Source: Duganella flavida (lineage in GTDB: Bacteria > Pseudomonadota > Gammaproteobacteria > Burkholderiales > Burkholderiaceae_D). Taken from it: a stretch of 64,000 nt of DNA. The notes under the pieces were generated by a model. The model had not been told where the DNA came from. It saw only the letters and a program-made list of their open reading frames with translations, and did no database searches. The DNA lies in the NCBI RefSeq assembly GCF_009857445.1, contig NZ_WWCN01000013.1, forward strand, positions 124,001 to 188,000, written 5' to 3'. The translations under genes were made by a program, and so were the position numbers. Below, in pieces: positions 8,496 to 17,705 of the stretch (position 1 is the first letter of the stretch; each line of letters starts with the position of its first letter).

Positions 8496-9713
8496 TTAAA
8501 TAGGTTGAGCCGGCTTCGTGAGGAAATCGAAGACGGCTGGGTTGTTTTCAACGCTCGGTAACTTCATAATTTCTTCGTGCGCGAGGGTGGCGTCGGCATC
8601 GCTGTAGCCGGCCTGCCAATGCTCGTTCATGGTACGGCGCGAAAACTCCACGTCCTTGTACTGCCCTTCGTAGGTCGCCGAGCGGTACACCAGTTCAACG
8701 ATGTTGTAGCGCGTGGCGTCTGCTGCTGCCGCCAGAAGCTGGGCTTGCGGCGAGGCCGCAATCTCGGCCGGAATCACAGCCAGCAGCTCGCTTAGCGCGG
8801 CCCGCAATTTCTTCACTTTGCGCAGGGAGTCGGTGGCGGCACGCGTGCGGCTGGAGTACTGAATCTCTTTCATGCGCGTGGCGACACTGGCCAGGTCGCT
8901 CGGTAGCTCGCCGTGCGCACTCCACAAGTCCACTTGCCACACCTGGGTATCCAGCCCGGAGCTGTTGGACAGCACCCAGTCGAGCGGCGTGTTAGACACC
9001 ATGCCGCCATCCCAATACTTTTCGTCGCCGATCTGGACGGCATCAAAGCCCGGCGGCAAGGCACCGCTGGCCATGATGTGCTCGGGCCCTATGATCAGGT
9101 GGGAGGCGTTATCGAAGTAGGCGAAATTGCCGGTGCGGACGTTGACCGCGCCAACGCTCAGGCGCGTCTCGCCGGCGTTGATGCGGTCGAAATCGACCAG
9201 CCGCTCAAGCGTGGCGCGCAGCGGCGCCGTATCGTAGTAGCTGGTGGCGCCGCCGCCGTTCCATAGCAAATATGGTGGCGGCATGCGCGGCTCGAAAAAG
9301 CCATTCACGCCCAGCGCAAATGCGCGGAGCGCGGCCAGCTGATTCACCCACGTCCGGGCGGCGTCAACCATCGGCTGCCCGGTCCAGACGCCCGACACGC
9401 CGCTTTCGCAATCGCTCACCAGCTCCCAGAATTCACGCAGCCGCGCGACCCGGTTTTCCCTAGCGTTGCCGGCAATGATGGCGCAGTTGATGGCGCCGAT
9501 CGAAATGCCGGACAACCAGGTGGGCTCGATGCCCTCTTCCAGCAAGCGTTCATACACGCCGGCCTGGTAGGCGCCCAGCGCGCCGCCACCTTGCAGCACC
9601 AGCGCCACGCTGCCGAACTCGGACTTGGCCCGGCTGGCCGGCGCGATGCGGGCGTCGCGCGCCACAGCAGGATCGCGCTTATTCACGTTCCGGCACCGGT
9701 ACGTTAAAGCCAT
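8496..9713 (-). CDS. Patatin-like phospholipase family protein
   Basis: A protein of up to 405 residues with an intact patatin Ser-Asp dyad: oxyanion loop [16 protein letters not shown] (about residue 40), nucleophile elbow [12 protein letters not shown] (GxSxG) and the catalytic Asp in [15 protein letters not shown] helical C-terminal region of about 120 residues resembles the extension found in family members next to hydroxybutyrate dehydrogenase. The start is uncertain: ATG 9713 overlaps the upstream gene by 35 bases, and a GTG at 9686 would overlap its stop by only eight. It is predicted to be a cytoplasmic acyl hydrolase acting on lipid or PHB granule surfaces; the substrate is inference. 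Confidence 0.9.
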   Translation of the reverse strand: MALTYRCRNVNKRDPAVARDARIAPASRAKSEFGSVALVLQGGGALGAYQAGVYERLLEEGIEPTWLSGISIGAINCAIIAGNARENRVARLREFWELVSDCESGVSGVWTGQPMVDAARTWVNQLAALRAFALGVNGFFEPRMPPPYLLWNGGGATSYYDTAPLRATLERLVDFDRINAGETRLSVGAVNVRTGNFAYFDNASHLIIGPEHIMASGALPPGFDAVQIGDEKYWDGGMVSNTPLDWVLSNSSGLDTQVWQVDLWSAHGELPSDLASVATRMKEIQYSSRTRAATDSLRKVKKLRAALSELLAVIPAEIAASPQAQLLAAAADATRYNIVELVYRSATYEGQYKDVEFSRRTMNEHWQAGYSDADATLAHEEIMKLPSVENNPAVFDFLTKPAQPI

Positions 9714-10275
9714 TCAGCGTGGTCGATACCAGCGCATACAGGCCGACGAGGTAGATCAATTCGTTGGTGCCGTGCTGGCCGAACGTAGCGATGGCCAGAC
9801 GGTATAGCGGTTCGGGCAGCGTGCCGCCGCGGCACAAGGCGTAGGAGAAGTCGAAGGCGACGTTTTCTTCTTTCGACAGGTCGGCCGGTTTCAGGTCCGC
9901 TACCAGTGCGGACAGGCGCTCGGCCGACATGCCCTCTTTTTCGGCGACGGCAATGTGGGCATACAGCTCATAGGCCGCGTCATAACGGGCGCCGACCACC
10001 AGGATCGCAATCTGGCGCACGTTGTCGGGCAAGACGGCATTGGCGGTCATGGCCAAGGTCAGGTCCCAGATCGCCTTGCCGATGCCGGGTTCGTGCAGCC
10101 ACGGATTCCAGGGCCCCATCAGGGCGCCGTCTTCGTTTTCGACCTTGAAGGCGTTGAAGTTGCTGGCAATGCCCTTGCGCATACTGTCGTACAGGGTCTT
10201 TTGCTCAGGAGTGAGTTGGTTTGGGGGGATGAGTGGAAGTCGCAATGTGTCCTCGCATAATGGGATGGATATCAA
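9679..10275 (-). CDS. Carboxymuconolactone decarboxylase-like family protein
   Basis: A 198-residue, largely alpha-helical protein of the CMD/AhpD-like fold, recognised by LTLAMTANAVLPDNVRQIAILVVGARYDAAYELYAHIAVA, quoted here only as the region around residues 73-112 (key residues R87, E102, H106). The redox CxxC of AhpD is absent, so it is not a peroxidase partner of that type and could be a decarboxylase or hydrolase. It is the first gene of an operon with the patatin and hydroxybutyrate dehydrogenase genes. Function unproven. Confidence 0.75.
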   Translation of the reverse strand: MISIPLCEDTLRLPLIPPNQLTPEQKTLYDSMRKGIASNFNAFKVENEDGALMGPWNPWLHEPGIGKAIWDLTLAMTANAVLPDNVRQIAILVVGARYDAAYELYAHIAVAEKEGMSAERLSALVADLKPADLSKEENVAFDFSYALCRGGTLPEPLYRLAIATFGQHGTNELIYLVGLYALVSTTLNGFNVPVPERE

Positions 10276-10368
10276 AGCAACGTATGGGGCGCAGAGACCT
10301 TGCAGGTTGCCTCGGCGTTTATTCTGGCAGTTTGGAAATCAGCCCGGCGCCCGATTGGCGCGGAAATG

Positions 10369-10393
10369 AAAAAACCCGCCGAAGCGGGTTTTT
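10369..10393 (-). terminator. Rho-independent terminator after tRNA-Ser copy 2
   Basis: A perfect ACCCGC-CGAA-GCGGGT stem flanked by A and T runs lies just downstream (minus strand) of the tRNA-Ser at 10401. The A/T runs on both sides would let it work in both directions, so it may also serve the convergent side. Confidence 0.85.
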
Positions 10394-10400
10394 AGTGTAC

Positions 10401-10493
10401 TGGCGGAGACGGTGGGATTCGAACCCACGATACAGGTATAAGCCGTATGCATCCTTAGCAGGGATGTGCCTTCGGCCACTCGGCCACGTCTCC
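10401..10493 (-). tRNA. tRNA-Ser(GCU)
   Basis: A 93-base type II tRNA with an encoded CCA end. On the minus strand it begins GGAGACGTGGCCGAGTGG and ends with the paired GTCTCC, discriminator G and CCA. The anticodon loop CTGCTAA gives anticodon GCU (serine, AGC/AGU codons). A long variable arm and the TTCGAATCC T-loop are present. It is identical to the copy at 10642. Confidence 0.96.
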
Positions 10494-10576
10494 TAGTCGA
10501 TTGCTCAACTATGTCGTTTCAGTAAGCACCGAAGCGACGAGCAACATAGTATAGGGTGGTGTTCGATTGGTCAAGA

Positions 10577-10606
10577 CACAAACAAACACAAACAAACACA
10601 AACAAA
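10577..10606 (+). repeat. Short tandem repeat, three copies of a 10-base unit
   Basis: Three tandem copies of CACAAACAAA-type decamers lie between the two tRNA-Ser genes, immediately before the terminator stem. The run is low-complexity A/C sequence and on the minus strand lies just after the T-tract of the terminator. No function is evident; it may vary in copy number. Confidence 0.6.
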
Positions 10607-10633
10607 AAAGCCTCCCTTGCGGGAGGCTTTTTT
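10604..10633 (-). terminator. Rho-independent terminator after tRNA-Ser copy 1
   Basis: A GCCTCCC stem, TTGC loop and GGGAGGC stem, flanked by six A and six T, lie right downstream of the tRNA-Ser at 10642 on the minus strand. The two tRNA-Ser copies therefore have separate terminators and probably form separate transcripts. Confidence 0.88.
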
Positions 10634-10641
10634 GTTTGTTC

Positions 10642-10734
10642 TGGCGGAGACGGTGGGATTCGAACCCACGATACAGGTATAAGCCGTATGCATCCTTAGC
10701 AGGGATGTGCCTTCGGCCACTCGGCCACGTCTCC
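10642..10734 (-). tRNA. tRNA-Ser(GCU), duplicate
   Basis: This 93-base tRNA is identical to the one at 10401, with anticodon loop CTGCTAA (GCU), long variable arm and encoded CCA. The identity continues about 22 bases upstream of the tRNA (TAGTCGATTGCTCAACTATG), showing a tandem duplication with a 241-base offset. It lies downstream of lysC, the usual place for tRNA-Ser in Burkholderiales. Confidence 0.96.
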
Positions 10735-10835
10735 TAGTCGATTGCTCAACTATGTCTGCCGTGAAGCAGACGACCGCCATAGTATAGACCGTGATCCATT
10801 TGGTCAAGGCAACTACAACGGTTTTTTTGAAAAAT

Positions 10836-12083
10836 TTATGCCTTTTCCAGTTCGAACGCTTTGTGCAGCGCACGTACGGCAAGTTCCATGTATTTCTCGT
10901 CGATCAGCACAGAAATTTTGATTTCCGAGGTCGAGATCATCATGATGTTGATGCCCTCTTCCGACAAGGTACGGAACATTTTCGACGCCACACCCACGTG
11001 CGAACGCATGCCTACGCCGACCACCGAGATCTTCGACACTTTGGCGTCGCCGGTGATGCTGGCCGCGCCCAGCTGGTCCTTGGTGCCGTTCAGCACGTCC
11101 AGCGCTGGCTGGAAGTCGTTGCGTGGCACGGTGAAGGTGAAGTCAGTCTTGCCATCCACCGACTGGTTCTGGATGATCATGTCGACTTCGATGTTGGCAT
11201 CGGCCACCGGGCCCAGGATGTGGTAAGCCACGCCTGGACGGTCTGGCACGCCCAGCACGGTGATTTTGGCTTCATCGCGGTTGAACGCGATACCGGAGAT
11301 GACTGCTTGTTCCATGTGTGTATCTTCCTCAAACGAGATCAGGGTGCCGGAGTTGGCTTCTTCTTCGATGTCCAGCATCGGGTCGGTCAGCGACGACAGA
11401 ACGCGGGTCGGCACGCGGTAGTTACCGGCGAATTCGACCGAACGGGTCTGCAGCACTTTCGAGCCCAGCGACGCCAGTTCCAGCATTTCTTCAAAAGTGA
11501 TGGCTTTCAGGCGACGCGCTTCCGACACCACGCGCGGATCGGTCGTATAAACGCCGTCAACGTCGGTGAAGATCAGGCATTCATCGGCTTTCATGGCGGC
11601 GGCAATTGCCACGGCCGAGGTGTCCGAACCACCACGGCCCAGCGTGGTGATGTTGTCTTCGTCGTCCACGCCCTGGAAGCCGGTGATGATGACGATTTTG
11701 CCGTCGTCCAGGTCGCGGTTGACTTTGTCGTTGTCGATCGACTGGATACGGGCCTTGGTGTAAGCGGAATCGGTTTTAATCGCGACTTGCCAGCCGGCGT
11801 AGGCCACGGCCTTCTTGCCTATCGCTTGCAGTGCCATCGACAGCAGGCCGACGGACACTTGTTCGCCGGTCGAGGCGATCATGTCCAGTTCGCGTGGGTC
11901 TGGCTGGGCTTGAATTTCCTTGGCCAGGCCGATCAGGCGGTTGGTCTCGCCCGACATTGCTGATGGAACCACCACAATGCGGTGCCCGGCGTCATGCCAC
12001 TTGGCGACACGCCGCGCGACGTTCTTGATACGGTCCGTCGAACCCATCGACGTACCGCCATATTTGTGCACGATTAAAGCCAT
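10836..12083 (-). CDS. lysC: Aspartate kinase
   Basis: A 415-residue aspartokinase that phosphorylates L-aspartate in the first step of lysine, threonine and methionine synthesis. It starts MALIVHKYGGTSMGSTDRIK, with the KYGGTSMG nucleotide/aspartate-binding motif, and has FTDVDGVYTTDPRVV in the catalytic half. The last 150 residues form two ACT domains, the site of feedback control by lysine/threonine; the length fits the alpha subunit, and an internal beta start is possible. The ATG at 12083 fits the family N-terminus; an upstream in-frame ATG does not. It follows accA and tilS on the same strand. Confidence 0.96.
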   Translation of the reverse strand: MALIVHKYGGTSMGSTDRIKNVARRVAKWHDAGHRIVVVPSAMSGETNRLIGLAKEIQAQPDPRELDMIASTGEQVSVGLLSMALQAIGKKAVAYAGWQVAIKTDSAYTKARIQSIDNDKVNRDLDDGKIVIITGFQGVDDEDNITTLGRGGSDTSAVAIAAAMKADECLIFTDVDGVYTTDPRVVSEARRLKAITFEEMLELASLGSKVLQTRSVEFAGNYRVPTRVLSSLTDPMLDIEEEANSGTLISFEEDTHMEQAVISGIAFNRDEAKITVLGVPDRPGVAYHILGPVADANIEVDMIIQNQSVDGKTDFTFTVPRNDFQPALDVLNGTKDQLGAASITGDAKVSKISVVGVGMRSHVGVASKMFRTLSEEGINIMMISTSEIKISVLIDEKYMELAVRALHKAFELEKA

Positions 12084-12226
12084 AACAGTGAGTTTTCCGC
12101 TCAAATAAAGGTAAATGGAACCCTTAACTCTACATGTCGCAATGCAAAATAACAAGTCGAAAAACTCATAAAGTCATACTCAATAGACATATCTACATAC
12201 AAAATTCGGCAGAAAGCCCCTGATGT

Positions 12227-13627
12227 CTAGACAGCTTGCCAGCGCAAGCGGATGCGCCCTGCTCCGCTATCCACATGCGCGCAGTCCATGCCGATGCCGG
12301 CCGCGAACAGCAAATCCTTGGCGCTTTTCACCACCGGCAGGCGGCTGCGCTCCCATGCGGGGATGTTCAGCGCCTGATAGTGATATTTGACCGGACGCGT
12401 GGAACGGTTCGGGGCGAGCTTGAGCTTTTCGCCGCCACGACGGAATTCGATCACCAGTTTTTGGGTGCGCAGCCAATCGGAATCGAGGCCGTCTTCGGCG
12501 GGCTCGAAATGCAGGATACCGCCGTAGGCTGGGAAGGCCAGTTCGGCCTCGCCGCTCCAGATGAAGTCGGTGCCGGGCTTGTCGTCGAACTGGTCTTCGC
12601 GTGTGCCTTCGAGGTCTTCCAGTTTGGGCGTCAGGTGCAGGCGATCGCGGTAGCGGCGGACGTGGCAGTCGGGGTGCGTAACGAGCAGTTGGGCGTCGTA
12701 TTTGGCTTCCAGTAGCTGGGCCAGCATTTCGGCCAGCCAGGCGGTGCTTGGCATGCTGTAGCCGCGCGTGGCGAACCAGTGGCGCAGCAGGTTGTAGGCG
12801 CGGTCCTGGCTCAGGGCGCGCAGCTTGCTGATATCGAGCTGGTCGCCGTCCAGCGCAGTGGCGAGATCTTGTTCCGCCAACTCGGTCAGCAGGCGGGTCG
12901 CCGATTGCGCGTGATGCGCACTGCGGGCGAAGCGCTCCTGGAAGCCAGGGAAGTGCTGCTCCAGCGCCGGCATCACAGTGTGGCGCAGCGCGTTGCGGGC
13001 GTAGCGCGGGTCGTCGTTGGATTCGTCGTGGATGTGGTTGATGCTGTGCTGGGCGACGTAACTTTCCAGCTGTTTGCGCGAGGCTTGTAGCAGCGGGCGG
13101 GCCATGATGAGGCTGGCGTTTTGCAGCAGGCTAGCGGCGGTGTTGGCAGCGTCCATGCCGGACAGGCCGGCCGGGCCGGAGCCGCGCAGCAGTTGCAGCA
13201 GGACGGTTTCGGCTTGATCGTCGAGGTGGTGCGCGGTTAGCAGGAGTTGGACGTTGTGCTCGGCGCACAGACTACCCAAGGCTGCGTAGCGGGCTTTGCG
13301 GGCGGCGGCTTCGGTGCCGGATTTTTTGGTGTCTTGCAGTTGGACGCGGCGGGCGGCGAACGGTACGTTCAATGCGGCGCATTGCTGCTCGCAGTGGGCC
13401 AGCCAGGCATCGGCGTTCGGGCTCATGCCGTGGTGGACGTGGAAGGCGTGCAGCGTGGCGCCATGCGCTTGCGCGTAGGCGTGGGCAAGGTGCAGCAGGG
13501 CCGACGAGTCCAGCCCGCCGCTGAGCGCGACGGCGATGCGCGGGGCGCCGCCCTCGCCTGCCTGTGCGTGCGCGGCGCTGACGGCGCTGTTAAACGTGGA
13601 CTCGATGGTTGGCTTTTGCTGCTTCAA
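12227..13627 (-). CDS. tilS: tRNA(Ile)-lysidine synthase
   Basis: A 466-residue enzyme that adds lysine to C34 of tRNA-Ile(CAU), changing its decoding from AUG to AUA. The N-terminal PP-loop ATPase motif is visible as IAVALSGGLDSSALLHLAH (about residues 31-49), followed by FHVHHGMSPNAD and LTAHHLDDQAETVLLQLLRG. The C-terminal third is the TilS-specific tRNA-binding part (FRRGGEKLKL and the GIGMDCAH ending). Position between accA and lysC is the typical order in Burkholderiales. Confidence 0.95.
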   Translation of the reverse strand: MKQQKPTIESTFNSAVSAAHAQAGEGGAPRIAVALSGGLDSSALLHLAHAYAQAHGATLHAFHVHHGMSPNADAWLAHCEQQCAALNVPFAARRVQLQDTKKSGTEAAARKARYAALGSLCAEHNVQLLLTAHHLDDQAETVLLQLLRGSGPAGLSGMDAANTAASLLQNASLIMARPLLQASRKQLESYVAQHSINHIHDESNDDPRYARNALRHTVMPALEQHFPGFQERFARSAHHAQSATRLLTELAEQDLATALDGDQLDISKLRALSQDRAYNLLRHWFATRGYSMPSTAWLAEMLAQLLEAKYDAQLLVTHPDCHVRRYRDRLHLTPKLEDLEGTREDQFDDKPGTDFIWSGEAELAFPAYGGILHFEPAEDGLDSDWLRTQKLVIEFRRGGEKLKLAPNRSTRPVKYHYQALNIPAWERSRLPVVKSAKDLLFAAGIGMDCAHVDSGAGRIRLRWQAV

Positions 13628-13650
13628 TTGTGGCTCCGAAAATGCAAACC

Positions 13651-13750
13651 GGGAGCGTCGCTGATGCGGGCTCCCGGTGGTGTTCTATGGGCACCGGCGT
13701 TCGCCGGTGCGACGGTTCGTCACCCCGGCGGAAGCCGGGGCCCATGCTGA
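13651..13750. repeat. Cluster of three short palindromes (REP-like) between accA and tilS
   Basis: Three hairpins follow one another: GGGAGC...GCTCCC (13651-13675), the perfect 20-base palindrome GCACCGGCGTTCGCCGGTGC (13691-13710) and CCCCGGC-GGAA-GCCGGGG (13723-13740) followed by CCCATGCTGA. The last resembles dispersed extragenic palindromes common in Burkholderiales genomes. They may stabilise the accA message or terminate it. Confidence 0.65.
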
Positions 13751-13755
13751 GTGTG

Positions 13756-14730
13756 TTATTCCTGCGGCGTGGTTTCTTTGAACTTACCGTAGCTCATCAG
13801 CTTTTCGTGACGGGCTTCCAGCAGGTCTTTGGTTTTCATGCCGTGGAACTGGCGCAGCGAGTCGGCCAGCGCGCGTTTCAGCAAGGTCGCCATCTGCTTC
13901 GGATCGCGATGCGCGCCGCCCAGCGGTTCGGTCACGATCTTGTCGATCAGGCCAATCGCTTTCAGGCGGTGCGCAGTCAGGCCCAGCGCTTCCGCTGCAT
14001 CCGCAGCACGCTCCGAGGTCTTCCACAGAATCGAGGCGCAGCCTTCCGGCGAAATCACCGAGTAAGTCGCGTATTGCAGCATGATGACCTGGTCGGCCAC
14101 GGCAATCGCCAGCGCGCCGCCAGAACCGCCTTCACCAATAATGGTAGCGATCAGCGGCACTTTCAGTTCCGCCATCACGTACAGGTTGTGGCCGATCGCT
14201 TCCGACTGGCCGCGCTCTTCCGCGTCGATACCTGGGAAGGCGCCCGGCGTATCCACAAACGTGAACACTGGAATACCGAACTTCTCAGCCAGCTTCATCA
14301 GACGCATGGCTTTGCGGTAGCCTTCCGGCTTCGGCATGCCGAAGTTACGCAGTGCGCGTTCTTTGGTATCGCGGCCTTTTTGATGGCCGATCACCATACA
14401 AGCCTGGCCGTTGAAGCGGGCCAGACCGCCGACCACCGACAAGTCGTCCGCATAAGTGCGGTCGCCGTGCAGTTCGTGGAAGTCGGTGAAGATTTCGTTC
14501 ACGTAGTCCATGGTATATGGACGTTGCGGGTGACGCGCGATTTGCGATACTTGCCATGGCGTCAGCTTGGCGTAGATGTCTTTGGTCAGCTGCTGGCTTT
14601 TCTTCGCCAGGCGGTCGATCTCCTCAGAGATGTCGACAGCGGAATCGTCTTGCACGAAGCGCAGTTCTTCGATTTTGCCGTCGAGTTCAGCAATTGGTTG
14701 CTCAAAATTGAGGAAAGTCGTTTTGGTCAT
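13756..14730 (-). CDS. accA: Acetyl-CoA carboxylase carboxyltransferase subunit alpha
   Basis: A 324-residue subunit that, with AccD, transfers the carboxyl group from biotin carboxyl carrier protein to acetyl-CoA, making malonyl-CoA for fatty acid synthesis. The N-terminus ([20 protein letters not shown]) is the coiled-coil region of AccA; the crotonase core includes [38 protein letters not shown] and the oxyanion-forming [12 protein letters not shown]. The length matches the family (about 320). It is a minus-strand gene between the DNA glycosylase and tilS. Confidence 0.97.
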   Translation of the reverse strand: MTKTTFLNFEQPIAELDGKIEELRFVQDDSAVDISEEIDRLAKKSQQLTKDIYAKLTPWQVSQIARHPQRPYTMDYVNEIFTDFHELHGDRTYADDLSVVGGLARFNGQACMVIGHQKGRDTKERALRNFGMPKPEGYRKAMRLMKLAEKFGIPVFTFVDTPGAFPGIDAEERGQSEAIGHNLYVMAELKVPLIATIIGEGGSGGALAIAVADQVIMLQYATYSVISPEGCASILWKTSERAADAAEALGLTAHRLKAIGLIDKIVTEPLGGAHRDPKQMATLLKRALADSLRQFHGMKTKDLLEARHEKLMSYGKFKETTPQE

Positions 14731-14823
14731 TGTACCTCCGTGTTTATTCTCAGCCGCGGCTCAGTTGCTTCATTTGCCCGCTTGTGACGGGCACAAAAAG
14801 GCCTCGCGCAGCGATTAGAGTAT

Positions 14824-15471
14824 CTATTCTACAGCAACCGGGTCCAGGCTACGCCATAAATACCATGTCGCTACCGTACGATAGGGTTCCCAATTGGCCG
14901 ACACCTCGCGCGCATCGCTGCGCGAGACTGGTTCGCCGGAGAAGTAGTTCTGGCTAATGCCCTGGATCAAACCGGGGTCATCCAGCGGTAAAACGTTCGG
15001 CCGGAGCAGATTAAATATCAAAAACATCTCGGCTGTCCAGCGGCCGATGCCGCGGATCTGGGTCAGTTCGGCGATCACCGCTTCGTCGTCCATCTGGTCC
15101 CACTGGGCCGTGTGGACGCGTTTGTTCTTGAAGTGGTCGGCCAGGTCGAGGATGTATTCAGTCTTGCGCTTGGACAGGCCGCAAGCGGACAGCTCTTCGG
15201 CGCCCGCCTTGATGATCTGCGCCGGCGTGCATTTCGGGCTGATCGCCAGCAGCTTTTTCCAGGCGGCGTCAGCCACTTTGGCAGTCACCTGCTGGCCGAC
15301 GATGGAGCGCGCCAAGGTGGTAAAAGGATCGTGATGGCCGCGCAGATGCAGGTCGCCAAACTGGGGGATCAGCTTGTTCATGATGCGGTCGCGCTTCATG
15401 AGCTCAAGCTTGGCTTCCTCCCAATATGGCGGCACTCCGCCCACAGCCTCGTTATCCTTGGCGATGACCAT
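14824..15471 (-). CDS. DNA-3-methyladenine glycosylase (AlkA-like, HhH-GPD)
   Basis: A 215-residue base-excision glycosylase removing alkylated purines from DNA. The HhH-GPD fold is shown by ARSIVGQQVTAKVADAAWKK, the helix-hairpin-helix LTQIRGIGRWTAEMFLIF (about residues 133-150) and the catalytic Asp in VLPLDDPGLIQGI. It lacks the N-terminal domain of E. coli AlkA, as do many compact bacterial homologues. The ATG at 15471 follows the cysS stop by one base, so translation is coupled. Substrate preference is family-level inference. Confidence 0.9.
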   Translation of the reverse strand: MVIAKDNEAVGGVPPYWEEAKLELMKRDRIMNKLIPQFGDLHLRGHHDPFTTLARSIVGQQVTAKVADAAWKKLLAISPKCTPAQIIKAGAEELSACGLSKRKTEYILDLADHFKNKRVHTAQWDQMDDEAVIAELTQIRGIGRWTAEMFLIFNLLRPNVLPLDDPGLIQGISQNYFSGEPVSRSDAREVSANWEPYRTVATWYLWRSLDPVAVE

Positions 15472-15472
15472 G

Positions 15473-16861
15473 TTATGCGCGGCGCCAGTTGGTGGTGCCG
15501 TCAGGCTTGTCTTCGAGGATGACGCCTTGCGCCAGCAGATCCGCGCGGATCTTGTCCGATTCGGCGAAGTTGCGGGCTTTCTTGGCTTCCGCGCGCTTGA
15601 GGATGGCTTCCGCGATGGCGGCATCATCACCGCCCTCACCGCCGACCGACGCTTGCAGGAATTGCTGCGGCGTGCGGTCCAGCAGACCGATCACGGCAGC
15701 CAGGCCTTTCAACTGGCGCGCCAGTACTGGCGATTTCGATTTGTTCAGCTCGGTGACCAGATCGAACAGCGCGGCCACCGCCAGCGGCGTATTGAAGTCG
15801 TCGTCCATCGCTTCGGCGAAGCGGGCGGCGTGCTCTTCTTTCCAATTTAGCGGCAGGCCATCGCCCTCCACGCCGTCCAGCGCGGTGTACAGGCGGGTCA
15901 GCGCGCCGCGCGCGTCGTCGAGGTGTGCGTCCGAATAGTTCAGCGGGCTGCGATAGTGGGCGCGCAGGATGAAGAAGCGCACCACTTCAGCGTCGTACTT
16001 CTTCAGCACGTCGCGGATGGTGAAGAAGTTGCCCAGCGATTTGGACATTTTCTCGTTATCCACGCGCACGAAGCCGTTGTGCACCCAGTAATTGACCATG
16101 GCGTGGCCGGAGGCGCCTTCCGATTGCGCGATTTCATTCTCGTGGTGCGGGAACTGCAAGTCCGCGCCGCCGCCGTGAATATCGAAGTGTTCGCCCAGCA
16201 GCTCGCACGACATGGCCGAGCACTCGATGTGCCAGCCCGGACGGCCCTTGCCCCACTTGGAATCCCACTTCACCTCTTCCGGCTCGGATTCTTTCGATGC
16301 TTTCCACAGCACGAAGTCGAGCGGATCGCGCTTGCCGGTGTTGACGTCCACGCGCTCGCCGGCGCGCAGGTCATCCAGCGACTTGCCCGACAGCTTGCCG
16401 TAGCCGTCAAAATTGCGCACGGCAAAATTGACGTCGCCGTCTTCACCCTGGTAGGCCAGTTGTTTCGATTCCAGCTTCTCGATCAGCGCCAGCATTTGCG
16501 GCACGTACTCGGTGGCGCGCGGCACCAGCGTTGGCGGCAGGATGCCAAGCGCGGTGGTGTCTTCGTCCATGTACTGGGTAAAGCGGCCGGTCAGCTGCGA
16601 GATAGTCTCGCCGTTCTCGACCGCGCGCTTGATGATCTTGTCGTCGATGTCCGTGATGTTGCGGGCGTAGGTGACCTCGTAGCCGGAAGCCAGCAGCCAG
16701 CGGTACATGACGTCGAACGCCATCATCATGCGGGCGTGGCCGATGTGGCAGTAATCGTAGATGGTCATGCCGCACACATACATGCGGACCTTGCCCGGTT
16801 CGATCGGTACGAATACTTGCTTGTCACGCGCCAGCGTGTTGTAAATCTTTAAATTGCTCAT
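15473..16861 (-). CDS. cysS: Cysteinyl-tRNA synthetase
   Basis: A 462-residue class I tRNA synthetase that charges tRNA-Cys. Visible are the zinc-binding start of the site in [20 protein letters not shown] (with the HIGH motif), the zinc ligands in [14 protein letters not shown] with [15 protein letters not shown], and the [14 protein letters not shown] loop. The C-terminal DALR-like domain ends in TNWRRA. I took [10 protein letters not shown] at 16861 as the start. It heads a unit with the downstream DNA glycosylase and is divergent from ppiA. Confidence 0.97.
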   Translation of the reverse strand: MSNLKIYNTLARDKQVFVPIEPGKVRMYVCGMTIYDYCHIGHARMMMAFDVMYRWLLASGYEVTYARNITDIDDKIIKRAVENGETISQLTGRFTQYMDEDTTALGILPPTLVPRATEYVPQMLALIEKLESKQLAYQGEDGDVNFAVRNFDGYGKLSGKSLDDLRAGERVDVNTGKRDPLDFVLWKASKESEPEEVKWDSKWGKGRPGWHIECSAMSCELLGEHFDIHGGGADLQFPHHENEIAQSEGASGHAMVNYWVHNGFVRVDNEKMSKSLGNFFTIRDVLKKYDAEVVRFFILRAHYRSPLNYSDAHLDDARGALTRLYTALDGVEGDGLPLNWKEEHAARFAEAMDDDFNTPLAVAALFDLVTELNKSKSPVLARQLKGLAAVIGLLDRTPQQFLQASVGGEGGDDAAIAEAILKRAEAKKARNFAESDKIRADLLAQGVILEDKPDGTTNWRRA

Positions 16862-16965
16862 CGGACTCTTGCGTTTTGCTGGGTCCACAGACAATACGAT
16901 GACCCGGCGCGGCGTATGCGCCTGTCGTCATCGTGAGCCTGGGGGAACCTTGGGAATGTTCTTGT

Positions 16966-16987
16966 TTCTACCTTCTAAGGGGTAGAA
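16966..16987. promoter_or_regulatory. Inverted repeat in the cysS-ppiA divergent region
   Basis: TTCTACC and GGTAGAA form seven-base arms around an eight-base spacer, about 87 bases before the ppiA ATG and 105 bases before the cysS ATG. It could be an operator or the stem of a leader RNA; nothing further identifies it. Confidence 0.35.
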
Positions 16988-17073
16988 TGGAATAAGTATA
17001 GCATTGATAAAAACAGCATAGGCTTCATCTGTAACGGGATTTTGCCTATCTAACACTCACCAGAGGATGACCG

Positions 17074-17661
17074 ATGTACCAAAAACTGATGACCGCCCTC
17101 GCCGGCCTGAGCTTGTCTGCCGCCGTACTGGCCGCCCCGACTGTCCAACAGGTCGAGCTCAAAACCACGATGGGCGATATCGTCGTTGAGCTGAACCACG
17201 AGAAAGCCCCGAAGTCGGTCGACAATTTCATCAGCTATGTGAAGTCTGGTTTCTATAAAGGCACGATTTTCCACCGCGTGATCGACGGCTTCATGATCCA
17301 GGGTGGCGGCTACGACGAAAAACTCAAGGGCAAGCCGACCAGCAAACCGGTGCCGATCGAATCGAAAAACGGCCTGAGCAATGTGAAGTATTCGCTGGCG
17401 ATGGCGCGCATGGGCGATCCGAACTCGGCCACGTCGCAATGGTTCATCAACGTCGAAGACAACACCCCGCTCGATTTCCCGGGCCCGGACGGCTCCGGCG
17501 GCTACACCGTGTTCGGCAAGGTCGTCAAAGGCTTCGAGACGGTCGACAAGATCAAGGCCGTGCTGGTGGACGACAAAGGCATCTTCCAGAACATCCCGGT
17601 GATTCCTATCGTGGTCAAGTCCGCCACGATTTTGAAGACACCGATCCAGCCGAAACAGTAA
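17074..17661 (+). CDS. ppiA: Periplasmic peptidyl-prolyl cis-trans isomerase (cyclophilin)
   Basis: A 195-residue cyclophilin with a signal peptide (MYQKLMTALAGLSLSAAVLA, cleavage after AA), so it acts on proline peptide bonds of folding periplasmic proteins. Core cyclophilin motifs are FHRVIDGFMIQGGGYD (with the catalytic Arg), SLAMARMGDPNSATSQWFIN and YTVFGKVVKGFE. It lies 44 bases before the cytoplasmic paralogue; the two share most of the active-site stretch, suggesting an old duplication. Confidence 0.93.
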   Translation: MYQKLMTALAGLSLSAAVLAAPTVQQVELKTTMGDIVVELNHEKAPKSVDNFISYVKSGFYKGTIFHRVIDGFMIQGGGYDEKLKGKPTSKPVPIESKNGLSNVKYSLAMARMGDPNSATSQWFINVEDNTPLDFPGPDGSGGYTVFGKVVKGFETVDKIKAVLVDDKGIFQNIPVIPIVVKSATILKTPIQPKQ

Positions 17662-17705
17662 AATAGCGGCCTTGCCGTTTTCAATTAACCATTCAGGATA
17701 ACAAA

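Noticed and set aside
10577-10606. Short tandem repeat considered as CRISPR-like
   Set aside because: The units are 10 bases, contiguous and without spacers or cas genes.
10791-11963. A 390-codon plus-strand frame opposite lysC
   Set aside because: It is a shadow frame of lysC in GC-rich DNA; the lysC motifs are on the other strand.
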